NCBI GenBank assembly: GCA_963281155.1
Contig: CAUJLY010000001.1
Span: 310,001-374,000 of the forward strand
Origin: Rhabditophanes sp. KR3021
Lineage: Eukaryota; Nematoda; Chromadorea; Rhabditida; Alloionematidae
Length of the DNA stretch: 64,000 bases
Reading direction: 5' to 3'
Position 1 is the first letter of the stretch; the number at the start of each line of letters is the position of its first letter. Made by a program: the position numbers and the translations under genes. Of the stretch, positions 47,554-59,166 are shown piece by piece. A model generated the notes under the pieces. The model made no database searches. It was not told where the DNA came from and saw only the letters and a program-made list of their open reading frames with translations.

Positions 47554-48636
47554 ATGTCAACGACTACTGATTTGATTGTTGCCGATACTTTTATTCATCA
47601 ATTGTATTTGAAGTTATTTATACAGCTTGATGGGTATGGCAGTGTTTTTTACATGGTAGGTGTTGGGATCGTGATGGTTTCGTGTCTTCTGTCGATACCC
47701 TTAGCTATATTTTCATTTATAACATGCGCATTGATTGCTCCTTATCACATTAATTTAAAGTGTGTATACGGACTGATAACCTGTTACGGCATAATTCAGT
47801 CCTTGGCAGTCATTTCACATTCAATGGCAAGGTTAACCCGCCATGAAGATGAAACTTTCATGGTTTACGTTCAATTGATAAAAGGATATGCAGTGTCTTG
47901 TAACTTGCTACGTACCTCATCAATCTGCATCGAAAGATGTATGGCAATGACGATGGCTCGAACTTATGACAAGACTGCATTCAACAAAATTTTAGCTTTG
48001 TATGCCTTGCTATTAGACGGTGCCTGCTTATATGTCAGTTTTGTTAATTACCATCGTAAGTAAATAAATGGGTATAATTTATTTAATTATTACTTTTAGA
48101 AACAATTCCATTATACCTGGCCTCAACAATAATTTCAAGTGTCACCATAATTTCAGCCTTAATCTATAAATATTTTATGCGATACGGCAAAGTGAACCTC
48201 CAAAATGAAATAAAAAGGAAATCGGACCTTAGTTACAGGTAAACTTAAACTAACTCCAAATAAAAAGCCCCTTTCCAGGTTTCAACTGTACGAAAACATC
48301 CAAACCTACACAATATTATACCCATTTCTTTGGTACCTAACACTGACCAGTTGTGCAATAACAACTTTCTTGTACCTGCACCATTTTAAATTGATAGAAG
48401 GAGCTTTTGCACCTTTGATGTTGGATTACGGAGTGGTGTTGAGTAATTTGTTTTTTTGTGTGTATGGGATAATCATATCGAAAGAAAGAGTTGTCAGGTT
48501 TGTGCAATGTGTAAGGAAAAAAAAAGCTAACATTCATAATTATGGGGATGAAAGAAAAGAAACTAAGGTTAGGGAGAGTGATGTTTATTTTCAACAGATG
48601 GAAGCTTCTTGGGAAAATGAAGTCAAAACAAATTAA
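47554..48636 (+). CDS. Serpentine chemoreceptor of the RYQ..EN type, copy 2
   Basis: Three exons (47554-48055, 48100-48238, 48279-48636) give 332 aa. It shares with the previous gene HINLKCVYGLI (HINLKFVFTSI there), the motif SICIERCMAMTMARTYDK and the loop SYRFQLYENIQTY. The first intron occupies the matching site (phase 1 after TM4), and the extra second intron falls inside the SYR-FQ motif, so one gene gained or lost an intron after a tandem duplication. It is probably an olfactory receptor; the ligand is unknown. Confidence 0.82.
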
Positions 48637-48748
48637 GTTAAAATAAATAAAAATTGGACAAATCATTATATTTTAATTAAAAACAAATAAATATCTACAT
48701 ACCACTTGGTGCACACTCAAATAAAATAAAATATGATAAACTTCTGTA

Positions 48749-49334
48749 TTACTTCTCAACATCTATTTCCTTCAAATGCCCCAATCTTTTGTATGCTTTG
48801 CCCATAAATGCAGTATAAGCAATTGAACTCAAGACATGAACAGCCATCGCCACACTCATAATTATCGGAAATTTGCTTTGATAATTATCTATAAACAGAA
48901 AAATAAATTTGATTATTACTTTGTTAAGTTAACTTACTCTTGACGTCATTGATAATTTTTAACATTATATATAAGTTTGTGAAAGTTTGCATTAAACCAA
49001 GAGTGGCATACCCTCTAAACACCAACTTTTCCGAATGCCATATTCCACCAAAAATAAGGGGAGCCAGTATAAAGTTGGAGGCTATAAAAATAGTTTGTTC
49101 CATCAACTTCTTCCGGTAATATAAGTCTTCGTCAAGCTGATAAGTTTCATTGTATATTTTGAGATCTATAGATCTTTTGGTTGCGTTAATTAGAGAAAGA
49201 TCCGAAGAATTAGTGGTAGGAACGTAATACACAGCTCCACACCCAATTCCCTGTCCAATCAATGCCAAAGTGCCCCCCACAGCCAACGCCAACACCCCGA
49301 ATTTGGTCGAAGAAGTACTCTTAATAGACAGCAT
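48749..49334 (-). CDS. Small multi-pass membrane protein
   Basis: Two exons (48938-49334 and 48749-48888, phase 1) give 178 aa. Hydrophobic segments occur at about 12-35, 79-98, 104-124 and 136-160, suggesting four transmembrane passes. A 40-residue loop after TM1 carries two NxS/T sites (NSSDLS and NETYQ), so it is probably extracellular. I do not recognise a family; tetraspanin CCG and claudin W-GLW-C-C motifs are absent. It converges on the chemoreceptor gene, 112 bp from its stop. Confidence 0.75.
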
Positions 49335-49704
49335 TTCTTCTCAAAATAACAAAAATAAAAATAAAGCAACCTAGGTTCCATTAAATTGACAACAACTAAC
49401 CAACACCCCCAAACAAGTTACCTAATTATTCAGGTTCCATTTTATTTAAGCAAACAAAGACGACAAATTCGTCTAATTTATTATACAAACATAAATCACA
49501 CTTTTTTCCATAAAGAAGACAACACAATATACCTAAAAAATAAGTGCAATCTAATCTTTTTAAAAATATATCTAACAAATGTTTCTTATCTTTTTAGTGA
49601 CATACAAAGTTCAAATACAACGTTAAAATATAGATTTTTTATGTAAAAGTATCTTTCATAGTAATTTATCTAATTTCTTAAATATTTTAAATGATAAATA
49701 CAAA

Positions 49705-51136
49705 TTATTCAGCAGATGTAGTTTGAGGGTCGAGGTGACCATGGCCATGTCCATGAGACTGCTCACTATTTTCATCAGAATCTGAATCGTGATTCGATTT
49801 TTTGGTTGGAGATGGTGGATTTTGGTGTGGAGATTCATTACCCGCATCTTCGTGGTTACTCATTATGGCGTATTGTTCGTAGATAGTCTTGTCTTTCAAG
49901 TCCTCGTGTTGCATCTCATTGAAGATACGGATCCCATCGGAGTTCGGAATATGTGACGTAATACGACCATACACCATATTTCCATTCCCCAATACTTCAT
50001 CCACCTAAAAAGACTGATTAACCAATTTAAGAAATTAAAGTTACCGGTGTCCAAAAGCTATATACAAATCGACCTGGTTTCTCGTGATTATTATTCAATT
50101 GACTCAACATAGTTGAGTACTTGGGTTCTTCCAAACAAATTAACTTTGACCTATCCAAATAACAGAGATCTGCTTCATTATGTATGGTATGCGAGTATAA
50201 GACTGACTGACATTTGTCACCGGGAAAGAAACCATTCTAAAACAAATTATTAGGAAAGAAATTATTAACAAATTTACTAGTTGATTGCAGGTAGGTTGAA
50301 GGCGGGCCTTGTCTCCTGTACAAAAGCAAATTCCGTAATTGGCGCCACCGGCTCCAATAAATACATTGACATGTTCGTTAAATTTCTTTCCGACCATGCA
50401 TCCTTTGGAGGCTTCGGCAGAATCTAAAAATTAATTGATTCATTCATTTATTAACGACTTACAATTATCATGATCCATCTCCATAGTTCCTGCAATTGCC
50501 TTCCTAGCCAAAGTGACTCCCTGAAACAAAGAAGTTAAGCATTTTGTATGAAGGGCAATTGTTGAACACAAATCATCTTATTTTCATATTTAAAAGTCAC
50601 CACAACCAACTAATCTTATATATACTAACCATGGAATGCGATATAACATTAATCTTCTGCTTGCCCGTATACTTGATGACCGCTTCCATAAATTGCCTAA
50701 CAAAAGTAACATATTGACAGGAATGAGTTCTAGTTGGAATCATCGAACTATTTCTATCTCCCCACGTTGTCACATAAAGTTCAGCTGAGGTGTAACCTTT
50801 GCTTTGGAAGTAACTTATGGTTGAGGTAAATCCTGTGCTATAGTTGCCAGGCAAAGTTAAACCTCCATCTGAGTTTCCGTGAATCATGACGATGGGAATT
50901 TTGTTTACTTGTTGCGTCTTTGACAAACGACCCCCGTAACTTCCAGCTGTTCCAAAATCCTTTCTTGCAAAATTATACTCCTGATAGCCGTTTCTTTAAA
51001 CAAATAAATAAATCAACACAAATTAAAGTTACCTATTTAACCAATTGGTAAAATCCGCCGTAATAGGCCCCACAATAACACTTCCCACAAAAACAAAACT
51101 TAATATTCCCACAAAAGGAACTAAAACCCACTTCAT
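49705..51136 (-). CDS. Secreted class 2 lipase (LIPS/EstA-like)
   Basis: Six exons (51033-51136, 50630-50993, 50463-50520, 50278-50423, 50045-50236, 49705-50004) give 387 aa. An N-terminal signal segment (MKWVLVPFVGILSFVFVG) is followed by GSYGGRLS and the oxyanion-region motif IPIVMIHGNSDGG. The nucleophile elbow VISHSMGV is split by the second intron just after SHSM. ARKAIAG follows, then IGAGGANYGICFCTGDKARL, FPGDKCQSVLY and SDGIRIFNEMQHEDLKD with the late catalytic His. The order and spacing match nematode LIPS proteins (lipase class 2), alpha/beta hydrolases acting on neutral lipids outside the cell or in the gut lumen. A Ser/Asp-rich tail ends SHGHGHGHLD, which is not typical of the family. 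Confidence 0.92.
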
Positions 51137-51781
51137 CACAATATTATTTGTCCAAATAAATTTATAATTTTTGCCTATATACCCATCGTTTTAAACCAAG
51201 CCCCTTTTTCGTACTTCCCCCAAAAGATGGACTCTCTCTCATATAACACTAATATACCATTATCTCTCTCTCTATGATATGTGTTTTATGCTTGTGATAA
51301 TAGAAGATTGGTAGCAAAAAAAGAAAGATAAGCTATTATTTGTGGGAACAAACAAAATATGTTAACGCATTACCTAATCCCGCTACAATTACTCGTTTCT
51401 TTATGATTACATCTTCAAGGCAATTAATGTATGATGATTAATTGCTCGAATTTATTATCTTTATTGATAAGGACATACAACTATGACGCTTTATTTATTT
51501 TATTCATACTTTCAGAAGGAAGAAATAGGTTGGGAGTGATGTTTTGATGCAGTTTGGAGTTACTTTTAAATACACATTACATTTCTTGATCATTTTGGTG
51601 TTGATATGTTGGTGTTGGTGGGTTGAGTGTGGTGGCGGAATGGGTGACGTGTCCGCTTTCTTTAATGTTTCCATCTCCTGATTGCCGTTCTTACTTTATT
51701 TGGTGGTGGGGGAGAGACATTAATTCCAGACGGCGCTAGTTTATCAGCACAATAAAAAGAAGTCAATCCATCAAAATGTAG
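51137..51781. other. Intergenic between lipase promoter and an FGF-like fragment
   Basis: The region contains a CT/AT-rich tract near 51.23-51.28 kb (CTCTCTCTC) and TG-rich runs near 51.6 kb. No coding signal is seen. It probably includes the lipase promoter. Confidence 0.35.
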
Positions 51782-52231
51782 AGTGAGGAGAAGAAATCAA
51801 AGCTATTGACACGATGGTGGGACTGGTACTACAAGTGGAATGATCCTCTTGGTTCCCAACAACAAAAGCACTTTAATGAAATGTCGTTAGAGAAGATAAT
51901 AGGCCAATCAAACGCCTTTCTAAGGAGGTCGTTGTTTGGGAGGAAGTTGGGCAGGAGGAGGCCACAAAATCAGTCACAAGGAAAAAAAGTTATTTTTAGA
52001 GTAGAATTGCATTCTACCCAAGTATTTTGCCTGAAAGTAGATGTTAGAATGGGGTACACAGCAATCTGTCTGGACAAAGAAGGTGACATCAAGTGCGAAC
52101 CATCCAAAGGGAACGAATGGTTAGTAGAAGTAGTTTCAAAGAAACAAATGCTTAGTAGAAGTAGTTTCAAAGGAAAATATGAATGGAGCATCTCCTTCTG
52201 CAACGCCATTTGTTCGTACAATTGTTTTTAG
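51782..52231 (+). pseudogene. Possible FGF-like gene fragment broken by a 31-bp duplication
   Basis: The frame is open from a stop at 51779 to TAG 52229. After a basic region (LFGRKLGRRRPQNQS) comes a segment with IFRVELHSTQVFCLKVDVRM and GYTAICLDKEGDIKCEPSKG, then NEWLVEVVSK. This order resembles the middle of the FGF beta-trefoil (YLAMNxxGxL, C.F.E). Directly after it, a 21-bp block TTAGTAGAAGTAGTTTCAAAG occurs twice with period 31 bp, shifting the frame. Ignoring one copy, the original frame would continue to EN-M-N-G-A-S, like the family's EN.YN.Y.S. No first exon was found. The FGF assignment is weak; that the frame is disrupted is well supported. Confidence 0.35.
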
Positions 52232-54498
52232 TGTGTTGGTACAAGTTATGACTCAACTGCTGACGCTTCAATTCCTTTTCCTAAGAAAATAAATAGACTA
52301 AATGACACTTGTCATAGTAGGCATATGAGTCATCTTGAGAAGACGAATGTTAAGTCACTGTTTAATGAATGTTGAGTCATCTACTTTGTCAAATAATGAC
52401 AACAACAAAATAGAAATGAGAGAATTGATGGGTGTCGAAGAATTAAGAAAGTTGATCATAATTGTATTACTAATCCTTAGATTGTAATCTAGTTTTTCTG
52501 AATTGGAATATAGTTTAAGTGCAATCTTTTTATATTCTATGCTCCTTCTTATATCCATATTTACGCTCCCTTTTTATATATATTCCTGGGTCAATATTAT
52601 TTTATCAGATCCATTCATTATTTCTGAATAAAGTCTCTTGACAACATGTGTCTAATTTTCACATATCTTCATTACTCTGATGTAAGCTTATTACTATTCA
52701 TTTTTTAATAACATCTTTTCAGTGTCGTACAATTCTAGTCAGGATGAATGAAATGTGCGCCTTCGACGAAAGAAGACAAAAAGATGAAAATTGATGTGAG
52801 GAATATGTTATACACCGCTGATGTCGGAAATGAGAAGAGTCTTATTCCTAAACAAAAAAAGCCACCTATCATTGTTAGTGGTACAAATTCCGCCTGTACT
52901 GCAAAAAAGGGAATAATCTGAATCAACTCAAACTTCCTCAAACAATACATAAATATGCATTATTTTATTCATACATCACTTGGCCTGATCCATTATCTAA
53001 CATTATTACTACACTATCTACATTTCTTTAAAAATTTATCTTTTATCAGCTGCTTACTTGGTAATAAAAAGAAAAGTATATTATTTTGCGTAAAATTTAT
53101 TTCTTAAAGTCAAGAAATATATGAGGTAGTTTAATGATACAATAAATTTAAAAATAACATGTTAGTCTTTTAAACTTTTTTAGTTGAATTATTGTTCTTT
53201 GATTGTTAATTTTATATTAAACCGTTTTTGGTCACCTTGTAACGTTAAAGTTGGATGAAAGATTGGTTACATTTGGGTTGTAATTAAAATACAACAAATG
53301 TTACGAATTAGCTGTAACTTTCGATTACATTCTTGTGACAATTTGGTAATGCCATTTGGAATACAATAAGGATTTATTGGCCATCAGGATTATTTAACTG
53401 GTGAAACCATAAAACATAAATTGCATTCATCAAGTTCAACATTTTCTCAATTGCATCAACATTTAACAAACCAGAATGTTAAAAAGATGATGAAATCAGT
53501 ATTTGACAAATTATTTGCTTTGACTAAGTCATTCTATTCTACATCAACCAAATTATTACATCTGCTATCATTTTCTCGGAACTTCCATTTGTGGTCACTT
53601 TGCAAATGATATCGAAATTATAAAATTTGTACCCTAATCACAGCACAATTTCCAAAAAAGACTTTTTATAGTTAGTTAAGGAAGTAAGATACATATAAAG
53701 ATTACATATCTGTTCTGACATTTAAATATTCTTTAAAACTGAATTATTGTGGGTTGCTTTTACAAGATACTCATACACAAAGTAAAAATATAACTACAAC
53801 AGATAACACTACCCATCAATCAAAAATTATTTACCAATCCAAAAGAAATTAATAATTTCTTAAAAATGTATTACCATCCTACATTTAACCATTCCTCCCA
53901 ATTCAAGGCGCCACAAACACATCCTACCTTTTTGATGTAATATATTTCATTATACTCAATAATAAAGTATAAAACAAACTAAACACAAATCACCACCCTT
54001 CGTGCCATAAAGTGATCGGATAAAGGCAGAAGAACTTTCATCACTTACTCGTATCCATTATGAGTTAGATAAATAATAGGTGAAAGTTGAGTACTTAATC
54101 AGGGATCATCATTAATTTGCCAATTTTGCACTTAACAAGGAACCCCTAATAACAACCACCACTAATTGCATCTTTCTAGTTTTGATTTAAACTTAAAGCA
54201 ACCCCTCCAACTTACATCTTTTTACCTGTCACACACCCATCTCTAATATCAAATTAAACCAATAATTATCAACACCACCCCACCACACATTCTCCATCGC
54301 CAAAAAAAGTAAACATTATTTATTTCATCAAATCAATAAAAATTACATAATAATAAGTCATCACTACTAGGAGATAACGACTGCCAGGGATGGTTTCCAC
54401 ACACACCAAATCACACCACACAAACTCTCCTTCCTATCATACCTGCTAAAACACAACAAAGCCAAACCAAAGAAAACTCCTCCAACAAAGGCACCACT
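52232..54498. other. 2.3-kb region without recognised genes
   Basis: The stretch is AT-rich with scattered short open stretches. One plus-strand segment near 52.87-52.93 kb reads YKFRLYCKKGNNLNQL, which resembles the start of an FGF core, but stops surround it. The 53421-53609 open stretch is Ser/His-rich and motif-free. The 3' flank of the next gene (54.0-54.49 kb) is A/C-rich. Confidence 0.35.
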
Positions 54499-56511
54499 TT
54501 AGACCACCACCACAACTTTATAAACTTCCGGCCGGTCCTTCCACACCACACGGCAGCAAGGAGCTCTTTGGTACCTAACACACTCCACCCCCAACCCCTT
54601 CCTCTTCAAATTAAGCGTCAAAAAGATAGATTCCTCCTTTTCGAAGCAACGCATGCACCCCACCGAGGAATGGCATCCTCTGCAATAGTAGCATTCACTC
54701 ATAAATTTGTGCTTTTTGCAGACACGACAAGGTTTCTTTTCCAGGTGAAGTGTGTTTGTTTGGGAGCCGGTTGGGATGCGGGTGTAGTGGAGGCGTTGAG
54801 CTTCGATGAACAGGGCCAGGCCTTCGTTGTGGCGGGGGGTGGCGTAGAAGTTGGTGATGATGTAATCTTCCATGTCGTAGATTGACTGGGACAGGTAGAA
54901 GTGTTGCCGGTACAGGGGTAAGGTCGAGGGAGGTTGGCAGGAGGAGATGGTGACAGCCAGGTCTCCAGGCATCTTCGGCATTTCTTCCTTGGTGAGTGGG
55001 GGGCGGTTGAGGGCTTGGCAAAGGAGGACCATTACAGTCTCGTAAAAGGCGGCACAAACTTGGAGGGACAGTTGAGAGGCGTGGGTTTTTGGAGGAACGG
55101 CCATGTCAAAGGGCACTATTTGTTTGGGTTTCATCTTGGAACATCCATCACCAACCAAACTTTTCTCTTGGCTGGGCTTAGTTTTTGAAGATCCACCTAC
55201 TTCTAAACTGTTTGTTCGGTTGTTTTGCATTTTCGAGGATCCAGCAACATTTAAACTGTTTACTTGGTTTGATTGCTCCATTTCAGATGCAGCAACAGTT
55301 GTCCTTTTGACTGAATTCGAAAGTTGAGGAACCTGAAAACATTGTTTTAGACTTTGGTCAACAAAAATTACTTGTTCCAATGGAAGTTTGGGAACTTTTA
55401 AATGAATTCCCTCCCCATTTATTGGACCTGCTTCGGTAATAAGCGACCGTTGTTGACTTTTAACCTCACCACCCCTTTCCTTCTGACCTACCAATTTTTG
55501 CCCAATAGTTTCGGTCCGACTAATCGGAATATTATCAGTTCCGGATTTGATTTGTGGAGTTGCCCTCACCTCAGGAATGTATAATAATTTTTCTTTTGCC
55601 GGCTTAGGACATCCAAATAAAGGAGTATCATTTGTGCTTACCAAACTAGAGGCAACACTTTCGAATTGTGTTTGTTGTGCCAGGTAGCACGGATGACTTC
55701 GTTGAAGTTTGGCATTTTCAATTTGAAGCTTTTCCCCAACTGATTTATTCGACTGAGTGTGTGGTCTTGGATAAGGATGATAAGTCTGTGACCTGGGAAG
55801 GAATGGCTGATGCTTTTCATTAGATGTAAATGGCCTTTCAGAAAAGATATCATTCAAATGAGTTTGCGACATCGGCAAACGATCATGCGGATAATTCACA
55901 CCAGCTGGATTTACAGGAAATAAACTATTAGTATCACTAATCTTTGCCTGCGTCATTGGCAATGGAAGATATAGCTTATTGGTTGGTGGGTTCAGAGGAG
56001 TGCATCTATCCATCTTATCCTTCTGATAATCGAGAAGATGTCTGGTAAGTGGTGCCTGGAAAGAACCACAACAATGAGGCGTCTGTAAAAGAGTTACCGA
56101 GTTTCGAAGAACATCATCAGCCATATTAAATTGAGTCAAGGCATTAGTCTGATCCATACTTCGACCTTCTTGCCACATCTTCAAACGTTCACCTCGTCTA
56201 GCCAAAATATTTTGAGGGACTTTAGCATTCATACCACTAATTTCCTTTTCCTTTCTCTTTTTTGAAATAAATCCTTTTTTAAGGGTACCGTTATATGGCG
56301 CATTTAAACCATCTTGGCCTGAACATCTCCTGCCATCCACAATCTTTGCCGCCTTCTCTCTAGACATACCATTACCTGTTGGTGACAAACTGTTTTCAGG
56401 TGTCATAAAAGCATAATTACAAATGACTTTGCTGGGATTGCGGGGATCTGGTGTTCCCCCACAAGCATCATTACCTTGCAAAAGACACTTACCACCATAA
56501 CTACTTTCCAT
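54499..56511 (-). CDS. Large disordered protein with C-terminal Cys-rich domain (family member 1)
   Basis: A 670-codon open frame runs from ATG (56511, GGTATGG context after a TTTTTTTAG acceptor) to TAA. The first 480 residues are Pro/Ser/Asn/Gln/Lys-rich and probably unstructured, with imperfect repeats of the type SKMQ/SKTKPSQEKSL near residues 420-465. A compact region from about 480 includes QVCAAFYETVMVLLCQALNR, SIYDMEDYIITNFYATPRHN and GLALFIEAQRLHY. It ends in CRVCKKHK, CYYCRGC, CMRCFEKEE, then CCRVVWKDRPEVYKVVV. The Cys spacing (C-x2-C ... C-x2-C-x5-C-x2-C) suggests two zinc sites. No known finger (RING, PHD, LIM, NHR) fits. The same domain recurs in the next gene and in decayed copies beyond. 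The function is unknown. Confidence 0.75.
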   Translation of the reverse strand: MESSYGGKCLLQGNDACGGTPDPRNPSKVICNYAFMTPENSLSPTGNGMSREKAAKIVDGRRCSGQDGLNAPYNGTLKKGFISKKRKEKEISGMNAKVPQNILARRGERLKMWQEGRSMDQTNALTQFNMADDVLRNSVTLLQTPHCCGSFQAPLTRHLLDYQKDKMDRCTPLNPPTNKLYLPLPMTQAKISDTNSLFPVNPAGVNYPHDRLPMSQTHLNDIFSERPFTSNEKHQPFLPRSQTYHPYPRPHTQSNKSVGEKLQIENAKLQRSHPCYLAQQTQFESVASSLVSTNDTPLFGCPKPAKEKLLYIPEVRATPQIKSGTDNIPISRTETIGQKLVGQKERGGEVKSQQRSLITEAGPINGEGIHLKVPKLPLEQVIFVDQSLKQCFQVPQLSNSVKRTTVAASEMEQSNQVNSLNVAGSSKMQNNRTNSLEVGGSSKTKPSQEKSLVGDGCSKMKPKQIVPFDMAVPPKTHASQLSLQVCAAFYETVMVLLCQALNRPPLTKEEMPKMPGDLAVTISSCQPPSTLPLYRQHFYLSQSIYDMEDYIITNFYATPRHNEGLALFIEAQRLHYTRIPTGSQTNTLHLEKKPCRVCKKHKFMSECYYCRGCHSSVGCMRCFEKEESIFLTLNLKRKGLGVECVRYQRAPCCRVVWKDRPEVYKVVVVV

Positions 56512-57741
56512 ACCTAAAAAAACTCAAACATCAAAACAACTAAACCAAAAACATATCAAAATAACAACCAAATAATATACATAAAGTCAAGTCATCTCGA
56601 GACAAGACAGTCTATGTTGACGTTTTGTAATCGAAACAAAATATAATTTATCAGTGGTGTTGTTATCTAAGGGACATTTTTGTTGCTTGCAAAATTAAGG
56701 GATATTGGTTTGGTTGGTGGTCAAGGATGGTAGCTTGTATATACTCCTGAACTTACTCTGGAGATGTGGACACTTTTGAGGGGATCAAAATATTTTTTAA
56801 TAATATCAAACAAAATTATGAAGAAGAGAAAGTATATATATCAAATAAATATATTTTACACTATCAACTTTTCTTTTTTACACGCAATCATAGATGAGTA
56901 GGAGCGTTTTGACGAAGGGTCTGTGTTGTGTCTGTCAAGAAGGTAACGCTTTTCGCCCTTTCCACTAATTAATTAACCATCTCTCCTCAACAACAACACC
57001 AAAAAATGCAATTTATTGTGGTGGGCAAATTAGAAAAGTAGATTATAATAAATTGGACAAATAGTGGCAAATATATTTTGTTAGTTATGTGTGTATATTG
57101 AATTTAGACAAAAAAAAGGAGATGATATGGGACCGCCATGATAGCGAATAAATAGGGTGGTTGTCTAGAAGGTAGATGTGTTGAAAGGGTTGTGGAAAGG
57201 TGATAAGGAGGATGGAGAAGATGCGTATATATGCGTCAAGGTGGCGCATGCAAAAAGGGAAGTTTAGTTTCATCAGGTGTAGATTTGTCGGTTCAGGCTA
57301 ATGAAGAAGTGTTTGTGGAGGATGAGTGAATGTGGTGGTGGTTGGTTTTATTTTGTGACAAATAAATGATTTTAGTGGTATTGAAAATGGCGGTGTAGAT
57401 TATGATATTTAGATGTGTGTGTGTTTTGTAATATTAGCAAAAAGCATAACGAATTATCAAGAAACAAAGTTTGACATTTTATTGATATTGATGATGCAAA
57501 TTAGCAAACGTTCAATGTGACGACACTTACTGACGAAAATGGAAGTGTTAATAGGAAAATTGTATAAATGAATAAAAATGTATTTTGATAATAGTTATCC
57601 TTTTTTGCCCTCCTCCTTTTATTGTTTTGATTAAGTGGAAAAGCAACAAAGAAAAAGCCACCACATCACTGTCCAGATATTAATAGAAAAAGTGAGGGTT
57701 ACAAGTGAGAGTATTAGTTGGTCAATTGTTGATGATTCATC
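56512..57741. other. Intergenic spacer in the Cys-domain cluster
   Basis: It includes the likely promoter of the 670-aa gene and GT-rich sequence around 57.1-57.4 kb. The 57085-57273 minus open stretch is hydrophobic without a motif. No gene is assigned. Confidence 0.35.
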
Positions 57742-58221
57742 TTAATGATGGGAACCGTTTGATTGTGGCTTATCGGATACATAAACCAATGGTCTTTTGA
57801 TCCAGACGACATGACAATGATAGCAACTAAAATCAAGAATAGTATTTCTTTTGGCGAAACAATATTCTTTCAGGAGAAGGTAACATGCTTCGATCTTTAC
57901 AAAACACTTTTTGCACATTACTTTTTTGTCGCACTTCAAACAGTAAATTGGATCAACCATTTTGCGGGTTTTGCATCTGTAGCACTTAGTGGGACTAATT
58001 TTTGAAACATTAGTTGGTGGAAGGTTGGGTAAACGAAGGTAATAATCACAGAAGGCAAATCTCAAGTACTGACTATTTTTGCCATTACGTCCATCCTTCT
58101 TAATAATTGCTTGGGCATCATCCAAATTGAGTCTGTCACTTTTGCCACTCCTATTATCCTTTACAAAATAAACACCACCTCTGGTCTTATAAATGTGGGG
58201 ATTAATTTGAACAAGTATCAT
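57742..58221 (-). CDS. Short protein with the same Cys-rich domain (family member 2)
   Basis: ATG (58221) to TAA gives 159 aa without introns. After an N-terminal segment (MILVQINPHIYKTRGGVYFV) comes DRLNLDDAQAIIKKDGRNGK and SQYLRFAFCDYYLRLPNLPP, matching GLALFIEAQRLHYTRIP of member 1 in position. The Cys module is CYRC-10-CLKC-5-CKKCF, then CYHCHVVWIKRPLVYV. The final VVW.xRPxVY block is the strongest shared signature with member 1. It lacks the long disordered N-terminus. It may be a complete small protein or the last exon of a longer one. A zinc-binding role is inferred from Cys pairing only. Confidence 0.65.
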   Translation of the reverse strand: MILVQINPHIYKTRGGVYFVKDNRSGKSDRLNLDDAQAIIKKDGRNGKNSQYLRFAFCDYYLRLPNLPPTNVSKISPTKCYRCKTRKMVDPIYCLKCDKKVMCKKCFVKIEACYLLLKEYCFAKRNTILDFSCYHCHVVWIKRPLVYVSDKPQSNGSHH

Positions 58222-58624
58222 TATCTAAAAATAAATAAGATTAAAAAAAGCTTATTGAATATGGGAATGAGGGTACAAATATAAATGTATATATTGTAAG
58301 TGTATCATCTAATTTCAGATAACATCAAATGACATGATGGCAAAAAAATGTGGACAAATAGTACACTCCTGATTGTGTTCAGTATTTCACCAATCTGTCT
58401 CTACCAACTAAAAATATTTAGTGACAAATAGATTGCGGTTGTTGTTTGTATAGACGACAGTAGAAAACAAACTTTATTTTTATCAAAGAAGCATACAACA
58501 TTTAGTAGAGAAAAATGTTTTCCTTGGTATCACAATTTAATAAGTTAGTTGTCTGAACCTTGCATACTTTTTTCTGTATTTTCCGCCTTTATCTTCTTTT
58601 TTTCATTTTGAAATCAACTCTTAG

Positions 58625-58830
58625 CAAAACATTTGGTGGATCTCTCCAACTTTTTTGCAAGTTGAACATCTCACGTACCGTTTTCTTGCCCATTGCGTCC
58701 AGTAACTAGCTTTCAATCTGTTGCCATAGCACTGAAACTAAATGAGCAATAATTGAAACTTCTCCACCACTTGCAGCAAACTATCTTGTATATAAGGTCT
58801 CTCTTCCAAAGTCCACATTTGGCATTTCTA
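58625..58830 (-). pseudogene. Decayed copy of the Cys-rich domain (member 3)
   Basis: Two frames hold recognisable parts: KCGLWKRDLIYKIVCCKWW in one, and NRLKASYWTQWARKRYVRC then STCKKVGEI in another. The order and the KRYVRCSTCKK block parallel the region before the terminal C-x2-C of the intact copies. Stops and a frame change between the parts indicate decay. Confidence 0.35.
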
Positions 58831-59166
58831 AATTCAGGAAAAGGTTTACCTCCACATCTTTTCGTGTTTGGAGAAACCATTGACAGGTGTAATCTAAATT
58901 AGACTAAAACACCTCAACCAATCTTGTTGTGTACTCACTATTACTCGACCCTCAACTACTCTTCACCCTGTTTGAGGTTCGAGATACGGAATTGAGCAGG
59001 GGATGGAATAGTCATTTGGGGATTTTGAGATAAATTGGGGAAAAGGAACTTAAAGTGAGCAAGAGACAACGATGTTACTCCAAAGATTCAGATGACAGAA
59101 GACGATTTTGTTTGAAAAAACAAAGAATGGCACAATATACATTTGGTGTGGTGAAACAGTATCTAT

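Noticed and set aside
48337..48666. Minus open frame of 109 codons opposite the chemoreceptor's last exon
   Set aside because: Shadow of a transmembrane-coding exon; no start context or conservation-like content.
51230..51290. CTCTCTCTC tract as a satellite
   Set aside because: Only a few short dinucleotide units; ordinary promoter-region low complexity.
52735..52950. Plus-strand segment resembling an FGF core start (RLYCKKG)
   Set aside because: Only about 16 residues in one frame, surrounded by stops, and downstream of the other FGF-like piece in the wrong order; too short to support.
54568..55327. Plus-strand open frames opposite the 670-aa gene
   Set aside because: Antisense shadows; the minus frame is longer, continuous and carries the Cys domain shared with its neighbours.
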